Assembly (NCBI RefSeq): GCF_037975245.1
Contig: NC_092568.1
Location: 24,907,501 to 24,971,500 of the forward strand
From: Apostichopus japonicus
Taxonomy: Eukaryota > Echinodermata > Holothuroidea > Aspidochirotida > Stichopodidae
DNA length: 64,000 nt
Direction of reading: 5' to 3'
The notes beneath the pieces were generated by a model. It did not search any database, was not told the origin of the DNA, and was given only the letters and a program-made list of their open reading frames with translations. Each line of letters begins with the position of its first letter. Within the stretch, counting starts at the first letter, position 1. A program made the position numbers and the translations under genes. This document shows, one piece after another, positions 25,301 to 38,531 of this stretch.

Positions 25301-28300
25301 GCAATAAAAGCCCTAAAGTGTGACCTTATTGATTGCTTTGAATTAATAAATAGGGACCCTGTAGGGCTCCGTAACAAATTCTGTATTACCATCGCTCTGT
25401 AAGGAGGTACTCCAAAGTCTGCTGGAGTTACATATAAATTATTTCGCCAAGATGGTGTTTGTTTTTGTTTAAATTTTACTATTTCCACGCTTGTAGCCAA
25501 AACAGAGGCCTTCTTTCTTCATATACTACAATTGAGCACACGCAGTATAGGTTGAAGGTCTTAGCCTATATATACGGTATAAATATAAAAATTATCATAT
25601 CACTTACAACAACGACAACGAAAATAGGAAGTAAAAAACATTTGCCACCATCGAAGAATTTCTAGGATTATTGAATTCGTTTAAGACAAAAATAAAACGA
25701 ATACTGCAGAAGTATATCTACATCAAAAGCAGGAATATAATATAGGACATCTTCATTTGCCAATAACTGGGTTGAAACCTGCGATTTGTCATTTTTAATT
25801 CCTCTGTAAGGTTTTCGGAGTACAAAGCGAAAATTCTTCATTCTTACAGATATAGCCTATATATATTCGACGGGTAACTGCACTTTCAAACATCCTTTAG
25901 ACGTGAAAAGTTCAGGATGTTTGCATACAGCTTGGTGTTGACAATCTCACATACACTAAACGCTTTGTAAATTTACCCTGTCACATTTTCAAATAGTTGA
26001 AGCTGGTATATATTTTTCTCAGCTAATTGTCTCGGCACAATTTGTACAGTCTCTCTATGTATACTCTTTGAGGCAGAAGAAAATATGTTCTAACGAGTTG
26101 CAACAAAAGTTGACCAAAGTTCGCGCGTGAATTGTAACTTGTATACTCATACAGTCATAGGATCTTATACGACGTATAGTTGCATGTATATTATTAATAC
26201 AAACATTCCACTTTCTGCCAGGTTCACGGCTGAAATGTAATTATTGCCAAGTTCCGTTCGAACGATAGATTAAAAAGATCTTTTATAGATTTCATTTTCA
26301 AGAACTGACAGATGAAATGAAATGTTAAACGAGACTAATTTTTTTTTTTTATTAAGATAACAGCAAGTCTGTGTTACAAAAATAGTCCCGTTGCTGGTAT
26401 AAGCAGGTTTTGCTTTCTTGAAAGAAAAATAAAATAAAATATAGGTCTAGGTCTAGGTTAAGAGTTCACATGAACGTCATAACTTTCCTAGATGTCAATG
26501 GAACAATATACAATGTGTGAAGACTGAAATAGCTGTCTACTTCAAAATTGTTTTTGCGTTTGGGTTGTTATATAGAAAAACACAATGCAGATATGGCGAT
26601 GACCCAAATGTAATTGTTTCATATCAAACAGAAAATGCATAAATTAAATATTTCAGATTTGTAAAATGAAACACAAATCACCTCTGATTCATTATTAATT
26701 AATATTTTGCTCATGCAAATGCCCCCCCCCCCCCGCCCCTCTCCTCCTAAACTTACCACCTCTCACCACTTTCAACCTATGACTGTCGAGTGATTTTTTT
26801 ACAAGAATTTCTGAGCCGGATAAATGAAGTTATAAAAAGATATGTCGTATAACATACCATGCTCTCCTGCAGTTCATTATCTGGGTGTATATAGTGTAGG
26901 CTGGCAAAGGTGAACATTTTATTTTCCTTTCTTGTCTCTGTTTTTCCTCTTTTATTTTTTTAATTACCCCAGTTACAAATTAATATAGGTTGTCAATTGC
27001 TATCATTAAATATTCTGACTGAGATTTATCTGCCTCATCAAAAATGAAATAAAAAAAAAAAACACATTTGTGACCAGATCTAATAAACAATAAAAAAGTT
27101 AAAGTTTGACTAGAAAGACATGGCACATTTAGGTCATAATTTTTAACCCGAAATACTTATCACTTTTTGCTCATTATAAAAAAAAAAACATAAAACAAGA
27201 ATGCTTGACGCGTCGATCAAAACATGAAAATTGGGGTCAGAATGACCGACTTATTCGTCTCCCCTTTTATCTTTCAACTCCTCTACTAAACTAAATTCTC
27301 CACGAGTATATATGGGATGATGAGCTTTACTCATCATTTCTGTTAAGTGACGCGGTTGAGATAATAAACAAAGACAAATGAATGAACGAACTAACAAGAA
27401 GAAGAAGATGAAGATGAAAAAGAAGGAAAAGAGTCTCTCAGAGTGTGCCATTGACGTTCCTACATCACCGAGTAACTATGGCACGCGGATTAATTTAGAT
27501 TTGACAAAGGACTATGTTGAAATCTGTCATTAAAAGACAGAACGTGCTTCAATGCTTTACATTGAGTTATCTTTTCACACGTTGATATTAAATACGTGTC
27601 ACCTTTTAAATGAACGAGAATTGTATTGCGACTCCAATATTTGACTACACATAGGCTATAATACTGCATACATGTACTATAAGGTTATCGAAGCTGTTAA
27701 GTACCACACATATGCTCACACGCATACAGACACACACACATACACACGCACATGTTATGTTATTTCGAAGAAAACAAAATGAATACCAAAGGCAAAAAGT
27801 TACAAGAATCTCGATTATTTTTCGTCACTTGTTTGTGAGTATAGTGTTCGCTCGCGTGTGCAATGATGTGCGCATGTACGCGTGGGTGCGGGTCCACGGT
27901 ACACGTTACGTGAAATCTTATTTTTTAGCATGCCTTCATTTTTCGTCCATATATACTCAACCGATTACAACACATTAGCCTATGCTTAGCAGTAAACCCA
28001 TACGGTAATAAGTGCCATTAAATGATATTGTTTTGGTGTTGAGAAACAATATCACATTTAACTATATATTTCAAACTATGATATGAAATGTTCATATTTG
28101 TAAGGATAAATATACAGAATGTCCTGGACGTTGAAACTGGGTCAATGTACATTCCTTTTTCTTTGCTTTTATCAGTGATGGCATTTACCGGCAGCCATCA
28201 GTATTAAAGACGCTTAGCCAAGCGTAGCCAAGTAAAAAGCATTTTTTAATCGGCGTATTTTATCTGGTATTAATGATAGGAGATTTTGACAGATATGATG

Positions 28301-31300
28301 AAATGCATTGGAAGATCAGAAGATGGAATGTCGCCGACAACGAACGATGTTGACTATACAGAAGGAACAGTGTAAAGAGTTCAGTGACTTGGATGTTTAG
28401 GAGAACATTATTAACAGCTTTGACTAGAAAACAAAATGCAAAGGTTTATACACTTTTAATTCACTGAGACGACGTAATTAAACTTCAATCCAATGTTTTG
28501 AAATTAGTAAAAAAAAGAAAGTTGGATATGAAATAATAATAACTTGCTTCATGATGCGAAAAGGGAAAATTGTACGTGAAACGTACCAAGAACTCGAAAA
28601 TACATTCAGTTTTTTGGGGATTTGCCAAATATTTCCTAATCTATATGCAAGAAATATGGAAATCACTTCTGATTTTCACTTTATGATAATATAATGCGAA
28701 GTCAATCAAATCACTCACTATAGTCTAGAGAAAAGAGAAGCAGTCGATATTAACATTTCTAGATAAGCACACGGTATGTACAGACTGGGATACATATAGG
28801 TGTGCTTCGATACGAATTTAATGGTTTTCATCCATGTATCACCTGCCCGAAGAGCTCATTGACTGTTATGCTAGAGACATATAACAGCAAACCTACAGCA
28901 AAAAAACAACTGTAATATTATTTTAACAACTACAACATCAATAAAAATCCAATTAGGTATCTACTAAAGAAATAAGTTACTAAAAATGTGTTTTAGCTTT
29001 TGTAAATACGTCCCACGCCCCCGTCCCACACTTCAAATCACTTAGGCAATTAGATCTTGAAATTTATTAGTCTTAAAACAGTCTGTGTGATGATGACATT
29101 AAACTCTTTATTATATAATTCAGCTACAGATTAGCAAAACAATCTGACCTCGGAAATTCTGCACGTGAGCAAAGGCAAGAGCTTGTTATACCCTCACAGA
29201 TCGAACGCATGCAACACTATATACAACCAGTTGTATTGGTAGCATATAAACACGATAAAGTGTTTCTAATCTAGAATAACTTCAAGATTACTTCCTTACA
29301 GCTCATGCACAAAGTTTTGAAGTCGTTGAACCTTTTCAACTTCTCTCAAGCAATAGCTTTCAATCAAATTTACATTCTCGTGGGAGACAGAATCAAGGCA
29401 ATGTGCAAATTACTTTTCAGTTTTTCTCCCCCTGTTTTCATATGGGCTCTAAGCTGTGTCCTTGAGCAACTCGTTTCTCGCAAAGCTTCCATGCTTGCCA
29501 TATCATTGCTCAGTCGACTGGAAAATAAGGTCTCTGGGTCATTGCTTATATCGGCAAAATCAAATTTTATATATGCCTATACTTATACCAATTGACCATA
29601 TAATGGTATGTATCCAACACATATCGATTTCGTGATTAATTTATCGATAAACAATTTATCGATAAAATGTAATTGTTGAGAAAAACAAAAACAAAGATTG
29701 TCGATTGGAATGTGTATCCCTTTCTTTCTGTTTGCGTGAATCACAAACCAAAACAAGTTCGCTCTTATAGTACAATGGGAACGATTGGCTTGAAAATCCA
29801 AATGTAATCGCAAAACTCAGCAAATTTGCATATATATATTCTTAAGAAAGTTTGGTCACGTACAATATTGTAAACATTTCAATATACGTTTAAATGTGGA
29901 TACTGTTCTTCATAGTCGGGAACATATTCTTTAATTAATGTAGACGAAGGCCGTTTGCAAGCAATTAATTTGGAATTGTTTTATTTTGAGTACAGATAAA
30001 AGAAGAGGTTGAAGTTTACACCGATTTTTTTTCTTGCTGTGAGCATTTAAATGTGATTAAAGTATATGTATCATCATTGATTCAAACGTAGATAATCTAA
30101 TCTGTGTGTTTTCTCTCTATTCAGCAGGTATCTTGTTTGTTTAACAGCTTACTTATTTCAGATTTCCTTGAGGAATAATTCACAAACGGTCCCCACCACC
30201 CACAGGCGGGGATTACTTTTCATCAAAACACAAAAAGAGAGGGGAAAAACGGACAAGAGGAAACCAAATTAGAACAAAGTTTAGGTCGCATCTTTTCCAT
30301 CTTACCACCAACTTTGTACTATTTACCGATCACAACCAAAACGCAGTGATAATTTAAATAATCCACCTTCCATTTGCTCGTTCTTTCTTAAGTTAACATT
30401 CTCAAACTTGTTGAAGCTTTGTATTCATTCAGTTTTTCATTGCAGCTTTTGACAATTTCCTATGTTTGAAATTGTCGCAAACAACCTCCGAACATGCACT
30501 CCCATCCCCACCCCACCCTCCTATAAAATAAAGAAAACATTAAAACATTTCCCTTCCCACCCACCCCCTAAAATATGGAAAAGAATAACAAAACCAAAAC
30601 TGTAAGCTATAAATCTCCTACAGCACACAATCATATAATATATATTAGATTCGAGCATCTTTCCAAAAATCCGTCCTTCAGGCAGTCGATGCGCTTAAAC
30701 TTGATCTAGAAACTTCACGCTCTGCTTTATATAGCTCAAGGATTTTTTCTCGCGGTTTTAGATTTTCATTTGACCGTGAAGCCTTAAATTGATCAGAGTT
30801 ATGCAAAAAAATAATAAAGCGAAGAATAATATTATTTCAAATTAGTAAAGCTTTTTCCAAATCTCCCGAGGGAATAATCGCTTCATTTAGTTGAGAGTCA
30901 CACGTTGAAAGTAATCCGTTCTGTCTGGGAGCAAAAACATGAGAAGTGACCTTCGGGAACCCATATTGATATTATATCTATTAATCCTCGTTGATATGAT
31001 TCAAGGCCATAATATACAAATGCGATTTCGCGGTGAGCAGTGAGTGAGCAAGAGTCCATAGTAACCCTATCGTGTGGTATGTAGCGTTCTAGTTTGGTAT
31101 TATTATCATTACTTCATGGTCTTTAGTAGTATAACCATGACGCATCCAAAGTTTTGGTTATTGATAGAAACCATATATGTGAGTTATTGCAAAATGGTCA
31201 GCAACGAATAATAATATTGAAGATCCAAAGATAACCTTTATGTAGCCTATATTTAATATCATGTATATAATAGGGGAAGTTGTTTCTGCAGATCCTAAAG

Positions 31301-33690
31301 AGGATGGTGAAGATAAAGAGAAAAAAAGACAGGATCACATATTTTCATATTTATGATACATCGGCATCAGCTAAAATATATATATATATTTCAACTTGAA
31401 GGTCATCAGTATTAGTCCCAAATTTTAGTTTGCTTAAAAGTACTAGAAGCTTCCCTCCTTTAGATGCTGCAGTGATTAATGCTCCAAATTCGTCCCCGCC
31501 ATTTTGGATTGTTAAAATAGACACTTAAATATTTCAGTGTGTGGATAATCATCATTTTAAAGAGGGCAATAAAATGCTTGTTGAGTATGGGTGACCATTA
31601 TCTAACTTGCTGGCATATTCAGGGTCGTAACCGATGACCCGATGACCATAAATGGTCGCGTTGCCAATATGAGAGAAAGATAAGCTAAATGGAACATATA
31701 GACTTTTTCTTATTTTTTAATTCCCAGTCTTGGATTCGAATGCTTTCATTGAAAGTTTACGCAGTACTTCTACGTTCAGCCATAACTGGTATAGCAGTGT
31801 ATACCATATAGTCTGACATCCAGGAAAGTTAAAGCATAGTATGTTACTTTAGTCCACCAGCATGACACGAGGAATGAAGAAATAAGACTAAAACAATGAA
31901 ACAATAAATGAACTTTTCCGTTACATGTTCGGGACACATGTATGCCAAAATCTATATGTATTGTATTGAACGGTTAATCACTATGGACTCTCAAGTGAAG
32001 ATAAACCGTTGCATCGTCTCAAATGCATATAGTTTCATGGCTATCCATTTTTACCTGGCTTGGTGAGAACGATGTACACTATAATTAAAACCCAATGTAA
32101 AATGCCAATTTGAATTGATTTGAGTGTTCAACCGTAGTTTACAATGTGACTGTCTATCTCATTATAGAAATAACATATTTCACCTGCTGTAACTAATATA
32201 TGCAAATACGAATAACGTTTAGTACATTATAAATATCTTCAAAATGGAATCAGATTTTATCTTAGCTGTTTGGGCAAGTTGTTCATGTCAGTTATCTCTA
32301 TCACATAGATCAATGATAATCGTTGGAATTGTGTCTACTTTAAATGTCACCAGAATTTGTCCCAAACTTTACAACTTACAGTACTCAGTTTCCAAAATGG
32401 ATGCCCAGTCCCTCGATATTTTCCTCCTCTCCTATAGATGTTTATTCTTATAGCTATTTGGGTGAGTTATTCATCAACTTATATTGTCTATGCATGTAAG
32501 CTAAGGATGATAGCTGGGTTGGCGTCTTCATTAAATTAAACAATTAATTCAAAAAACTCAACATGTCTTGAAGGTGACATTAAACTTTTTTTGAGGTTTG
32601 AGTATGACTGACAACACCCCCCCCCCCCCCCACACACACACACACCACCACCACCTGAGCTATCAAGTTTATTTGAAGGCAACACTGCTGATTCTACTTT
32701 TTTTGCTCTCCTTTTTGTAAATTTCCTTCGTAAAACTGTTGTTGTCAATCAAATTGTTTCATGCATGCATTAATATGTTGAGTTGTATTCCGGGGCCATA
32801 TATTACGTGGAAGTATCAATTCCCATGTATATAAACCCTCGTCCCATATTCTCATAGTTTTTCTCAACTATATATTTAATTTACAAAAGAAGAATAAAAG
32901 AATAGAAAAAAACCGTAAATGGAAATTTATACTTAAGACCTTCATCATCAAGGCATCATTAACACACTGATTCAATTAAAGCATCTACCGTTCTTCTTAT
33001 AGAAACTTTTGAGTTGACTGAGGGAGAAATCCGATTACGAATTAAATTTCGATATATATTGACGACAAAACACTTTAGAAAATAATCGCAAATAAAATCA
33101 TATAACTCAACTTATAAAAAATCAATACAAGACGATACAAAAAATTCACTAATACCTGGAGAATTTTGTTACTAGTTTGTTTCCTTCCACCTGTTGAACC
33201 AATTATTCAGGAAGAATAATTCTTGTCAAACCAACACGATTGCTAAACAAACAAAAACAAAAATAGTCATTGAGCTGGAAGTTTAGTTCATGCGTGATAT
33301 ATAGTCAAGGATCAATTTCCCTTCTTTGTAATTTTACGCAAACCATTTATTTTTCATGCTAAGCTGGGAAGTAAGATATCGATATTAGATTTTGGAAACA
33401 GGGTCGGGTGAACTCCTATAAGTAATTTTTTGCAAGGGGCCGAAGTTTTCTATGTCAGACGAAATGAGTTCTGCCTTTCTTGACCAGATCAAAACTGTGA
33501 GACAGTCTTTTTTTTTTATCTCGATAAACTTTTGATAACCTTGTCTTGGATTTGTTTAATAACAGAAAGAAATCAAATGGAAAAGAGAAGAGAAGGGAGC
33601 AAAATACGCTTGAATATGTTAAACCCACCTCTTTTCAAGTTTGCTAAGTGAAAGATAGATTTTTCTAGATGTACTGCGCTGTTAAAGCAC
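22335..33690. other. Intergenic, no gene supported
   Basis: Unique AT-rich sequence with poly-C runs at 26722-26734 and 32617-32631 (the latter followed by a short CA repeat). There is an 11-bp perfect hairpin at 28023-28054 and the palindrome at 24966-24981. I see no exon, RNA gene or transposon end I can defend. Confidence 0.55.
24966..24981. other. 16-bp perfect palindrome
   Basis: AGTGGTAGCTACCACT is a perfect inverted repeat without a spacer. No surrounding element was recognised. Confidence 0.4.
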
Positions 33691-33697
33691 CGATAAT

Positions 33698-34011
33698 ATA
33701 CCACACCCCTGTATACCCGATATCGTACATTGACATATACCACACCCCTGTATACCCGATATCGTACATTGACATATACCACACCCCTGTATACCCTATA
33801 TCGTACATTGACATATACCACCCATGTCTACCCTATATCGTACATTGACATATACCACACCCCTGTGTACCCTATATCGTACATTGACATATACCACACC
33901 CCTGTGTACCCTATATCATACATTAACATATACAACACCCTGGTATACCCTATATCGTACATTACATATACCACACACCTGCAGTGTACCCTATATATCG
34001 TACATCGACAT
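33698..34011 (+). repeat. 39-bp minisatellite, about 8 units
   Basis: The unit runs ATACCACACCCCTGTATACC then CTATATCGTACATTGACAT, 39 bp; the first two copies are identical at 33698 and 33737. Because 39 is a multiple of three and the unit lacks stops in several frames, it creates overlapping spurious open frames on both strands. Later units decay. Confidence 0.95.
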
Positions 34012-34353
34012 GCTATGTGTCACAAACTTCTGTCATGAACTGGTCGAGTAAAACTGGATTTGGTATTTCGATTTGCTTTTTACTGGTGATTAATGTAATT
34101 TTTTTTAGATATATCAAGTCTCTGCTAAATAACGTTAAAATTTAGGTCTTGAAAAATGTCTAGAAGCATGTCCGACTGAATACGGTTAATTTCCGACTTT
34201 TGTTGAGCAAAAAGAATTGATACACTTGCTGGAACTTGATTACCAAACGCATAAAGTTGATGTAACGTATATAATTTTATGGCATATATTCGCTCATGAC
34301 ATAGTGAGACGAAGTAGGAAACAGATGTGGCTAATATTCAGACGAGGATCCAT

Positions 34354-34625
34354 GGGGGGGGGGGGGATAGGGGTGTGCATCCCTCCCCTTTAACCACACC
34401 CCCCACACACATACACATAACAAAAATATAGTCAGAACAATCTTGCGTTTAGACCTAACTTAAACAGTTTACAATATGCCCCATAATGCACCGTTTCACA
34501 TCCTAACTTCTTTTTTTGGCGGTCTGGGGGTGGGGGATTAGGGTTGGCGAGTACTCCCAGATCCCCCTACATGAGAGTCGCCCTTAACACCTTTTAAAAT
34601 GTTGCATCCACCCTGTACACTAGAA
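34354..34625 (+). repeat. GC-rich dispersed repeat, copy 1
   Basis: Contains a run of 13 G, then AATGCACCGTTTCACATCCTAA and a G-rich block. AGATCCCCCTACATGAGAGT follows and the copy ends in AAAATGTTGCATCC. A diverged counterpart lies at 51830-51970 in the same orientation. Confidence 0.55.
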
Positions 34626-35934
34626 CATTAAACAAAGTTATACAGCTCCAGTTGTCATCGATAACATTGAGTTTTCTCAGTGTAGGTCTGTAGTTATTAT
34701 TAGAACATTTAGGACACACATAGGACACACATAGGATATTAATTTATATCAGTCATGCATTTTATAAGATTTGTTACTTTGCCGCTCTTGGGGAAGAATC
34801 CTGTAAATGGCTGCACTTTGTCACGTAAAAGTAGGCATGTCTACCTCAAACCTCTAGTTTATGTATAGTTCCTGTGTCCTTGAACCGGTGTTTTTATTTT
34901 TCTATTTACACGGAAACAGTCGCGTTTTTTGTCAATCAGATGTGACTTTCGGTAAATTATTCCTGGGTATAAATACCATAAATGTTAATGAAAATGATTA
35001 TTTTTGTGTTAATGCCTCTTAGAAATTAGACGCCAACATCCTTCCAAAAATAGAAAACAAAATGCCGGGTATATGACATATCATGTAGGTGTTCACAAAT
35101 AAACATCTTTGTAATATCTTGCAGAACATGCTAAATATATCCAGTTATTTCCAGTTCAACAGCTATCCTGCGTATGTACAAAATGTTGTTCTATAATAAA
35201 AGTAATGTATACCCACTAGAATCGGTACAGTTTCTAGAAAAACGTCTTCTTTCAGGGTTAATGAATCAACTGATTTATTCTTCATCTATATTCTGAGATA
35301 TATTTTGTTGTGTCATAGTGTATAGTGTTTCTAACCTATGGGCAAACAATTTCTGTAACGAGCTGTGGCGGCTCCAATCCTGAGAAAATATTGGTAAGCG
35401 TTGATTGATGTAAAATATGGATTATTAAAACACATCAATCGAGGTAGAGACATCCCGGTATCCGAAGAGAGACACAAAGTCTGATTTGGGACAGTTTCTT
35501 TTCTCATGGTTTATGAACTAATATTTTAGTTGGTATATGTATAGAAAGCAATTACGGTAATGATATAGGTTGTTTTTTTCTTCTTCAACAGAAGTGCTTT
35601 TAAATTGGAATCTAAAGACAAATTAATTGCCACATAAAATTTAATAATTACGTCCAAGAACATCGTAAATCAATTTCACATTAAAAGTTGTTTTTCTAAA
35701 TGTATAAAATGTTGAACTTTATTTTATTTGTTTCTGGAAAAGATTTGATGCACGTGCAGAGCCAGACGTTGAAGTTAACTTCTCAAAATTAACAATGAAT
35801 GAAGGTGGTATAGCAACATAGAAAAGACCACATAAGTATTTTCAACTTTTAAATCTGACACATATTAGGTTCTGTGGTAAAAAAATTGTTACATGGACAA
35901 TGATACGATCAATTGTTTTCAGTCCAAAACAATA

Positions 35935-36250
35935 CAATACAAGCAAAGCAACAAACAATACAAAACAAGACAATGCACAGCAACAAACAATACAATACAA
36001 AGCAATTCAACAAACAATACAATACAAAGCACAGCACAGCACAGCAACAAACAATACAAAGCACAGCAACAAACAATACAATACAAAACAATTCAACAGA
36101 AAATACAATACAAAACACAGCAACACACAATACAATACCATACAAAGCAATTCAACAAACAATACAATACAAAGCACAGCAACAAACAATACAATACAAA
36201 ACAATTCAACAAACAATACAATACAAAGCAATTCAACAAACAATACTTCA
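35935..36250 (+). repeat. 27-bp A/C-rich minisatellite
   Basis: The unit is CAACAAACAATACAATACAA followed by AGCAATT or AGCACAG, 27 bp. It repeats about nine or ten times, with internal CAGCA expansions near 36020-36040. The plus strand contains almost no G, and every frame stays open because the unit is nine codons long. Confidence 0.95.
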
Positions 36251-37147
36251 TACAATACTAATATTTCATTTGTTATGTCTTTTTTATTATTAATATGAAT
36301 GAATTTCAACAAGATGACAAAGCAATGGAATAAACATCCTACGGAATCCTTGAAGAGACCCCCTACAAATCAACAAAGTGACATTGTAATTGGAAATAAA
36401 GAAAAGATTTAATGTACATGATGATAATTCTCATGGATCGGAGGCATAATCCCTCTACTTCTCCCCACTCCCCCCCCCCCCCCCCCGATTTACCCACTTT
36501 TACCTCTTCCTTCTTTTCCAAAGTCAACAGCAACCAAAAAATGCCCCTAAGGTGATATAGAATAAAGCTTCATGTATAGGTTTAATAGTAAGCCTTTACT
36601 TGTTAAAAGCATAAATGGTTCCGAGTTCAACTATAGCTAAAGATTAATTGATGAAATACTTTATTTAACGTAAACTCAGACAATCAATAACAAGTTCGTT
36701 GAATAATTAAGAAAGAATCCAACCTTTTAGTTGTATTTAAACTTCAATATATATTTTACTTTATTCAAAAGACATAAAGGCATACCCTTTAGACATAGAA
36801 TAAACTATACGTACATGTACCTCCTAGATCTCTGTGTACATTGGTGCTGTTGCTTCTCTTCCAAATGATATCAATAAATAAAAGAAGTTTCTCGGATCGT
36901 AAAATCCGGATATTTGTCTGACAAAACTGTTTGCAATTTATGATCAAGAAGATTTGACTCAGTCGGGCTTAAGAGGAATTCGATTCTCGAGAGCGGATAA
37001 TTTGTACATGGTTAAGGAAATATAGTTACGACTTCTGACACTTATTGTCACCTTTGTCTTTCCTTTACTTGACAGGTATTTTGGTAAGAAACATTTATGA
37101 TATTTATTATTTATGTATTATCTTACTGTCAATTCAGCTGTAGAATC

Positions 37148-37149
<2 letters not shown>

Positions 37150-37193
<44 letters not shown>
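37150..37193. repeat. (TA)n microsatellite
   Basis: About 22 uninterrupted TA units. Confidence 0.97.
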
Positions 37194-37196
<3 letters not shown>

Positions 37197-38213
37197 ATTT
37201 CAATGTCACACTTGTTGTAAAATTATTTATTGGTATGGCCTTTTGTCAAAACAAATTTAGTAAAGGAAATAAAAATGATAAACGATTTTTTTTTTAAAAC
37301 GTGAATTTTATCGATTATACAGCTGAACTGTCAGTACGATAATTTCCTTCACCTTCATCCAACCATTTAATTTTTGTCTTTGAATAAAATGAGGCATTAC
37401 TTTTTGGAGATGAAAATAATAAAAGAAAACATTTTATGGTTATTTGTCGAATTTGCAGGAAACTCCGCAGACTTTATGATAAAAAAATATGACATGCATG
37501 ATGAAAAATTCAATAAATAAAGTTGACAGTTTGGCAAAAAAGGAAAAGAAGAGAAAAAAAGTAAAAACGGAAGCAGGACTTTTGATTATTTTTTTTCTTC
37601 CTATTTTAAATGATTGACGTCTGTTTTCCTTAGTTGGTTTTGCTTTAGACTGCCACTCACGCCAAAGGGTTCCTTTCAAATTTGAAATTTTATCTTGGAA
37701 CATTTTGACATTAATAGACACGTAGACATACCTATATGCCAAGATTTTTGGATACTATTATAAAGAAAATCATTGGAAACATCTTCTCTTGGAAGGTTAT
37801 AGCGAGAAATAAAAAATTTAAAAAAAAAATCCCTTGAGGGTATTCACACCTGGGTAATAAGTACACCTTTCTTTTCTTTCCTTCGTCTTCCTCTTGTTCT
37901 AGTAAAGACTATACACCGGTAAAGCGTCGAAGGTAAACTTAAATGTTCAAATTTCGTAGCCGTCTTCTTTGACACTATATGACAAGTTGGTACGTAATTA
38001 AGTTATAGTTTGTAATCGGAAATAGTTTGTCTGTCTTGTGGTCCATCAAGTGACTTGTTTTTCAGACCGGAGAAGCCTTTTTCTCATCCAGGTATATCAA
38101 AACTACCCTGGATATACAGAATCATCCAGTGTACTACAATTACACTAAGCACATCGGCTATGTAGAAACCGTTATATTTCGACACAATCCAGTAATAAAT
38201 TTAGAGGGTAAAA

Positions 38214-38531
38214 GAAAAATATGGGGGAGGGGTTGCGTGGGGTGGGATGGTGGGGTGTGGGGTGGGGTGGGGTGGTGTAGGAAGTAGGGTGGGAAGACAT
38301 ACCGTATAACTATAACGTTACTCAAAGCTCTGTAAAGTTGGACAGCTTACTTTGAATAATTCCAAATTAATATTTTATTTTACTGGAAAAATATGGGGGA
38401 GGGGTGGGTGGGGTGGGTGGTGTGCAGAAGTAGGGTGGGAACGATATACCGTAACTATAACTTTACTCAAAGCTCTGTAAAGTTGGACAGCTTACTTTGA
38501 ATAATTCCAAATTAATATTTTATTTTACTGG
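38214..38531 (+). repeat. Tandem duplication with G-rich heads
   Basis: Copy 1 (38214 to about 38385, 172 bp) and copy 2 (38386-38531, about 146 bp) both begin AAAAATATGGGGGAGGGG. Both continue through a GT/GGG tract to CTCAAAGCTCTGTAAAGTTG and end in TATTTTATTTTACTGG. The G-rich head is about 25 bp longer in copy 1; the AT-rich tails are nearly identical. Confidence 0.93.
38238..38275 (+). other. G-quadruplex-prone tract
   Basis: The tract contains at least five runs of three or four G separated by one or two bases (GGGGTGTGGGGTGGGGTGGGG-type). This satisfies the classical G3+ with short-loop quadruplex pattern on the plus strand. It lies in copy 1 of the duplication; the shorter counterpart near 38401-38425 also has several GGG runs. 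Confidence 0.6.

Noticed and set aside
33573-34051. Tyr/Thr-rich repeat proteins
   Set aside because: Open frames exist only because the 39-bp minisatellite is a multiple of three.
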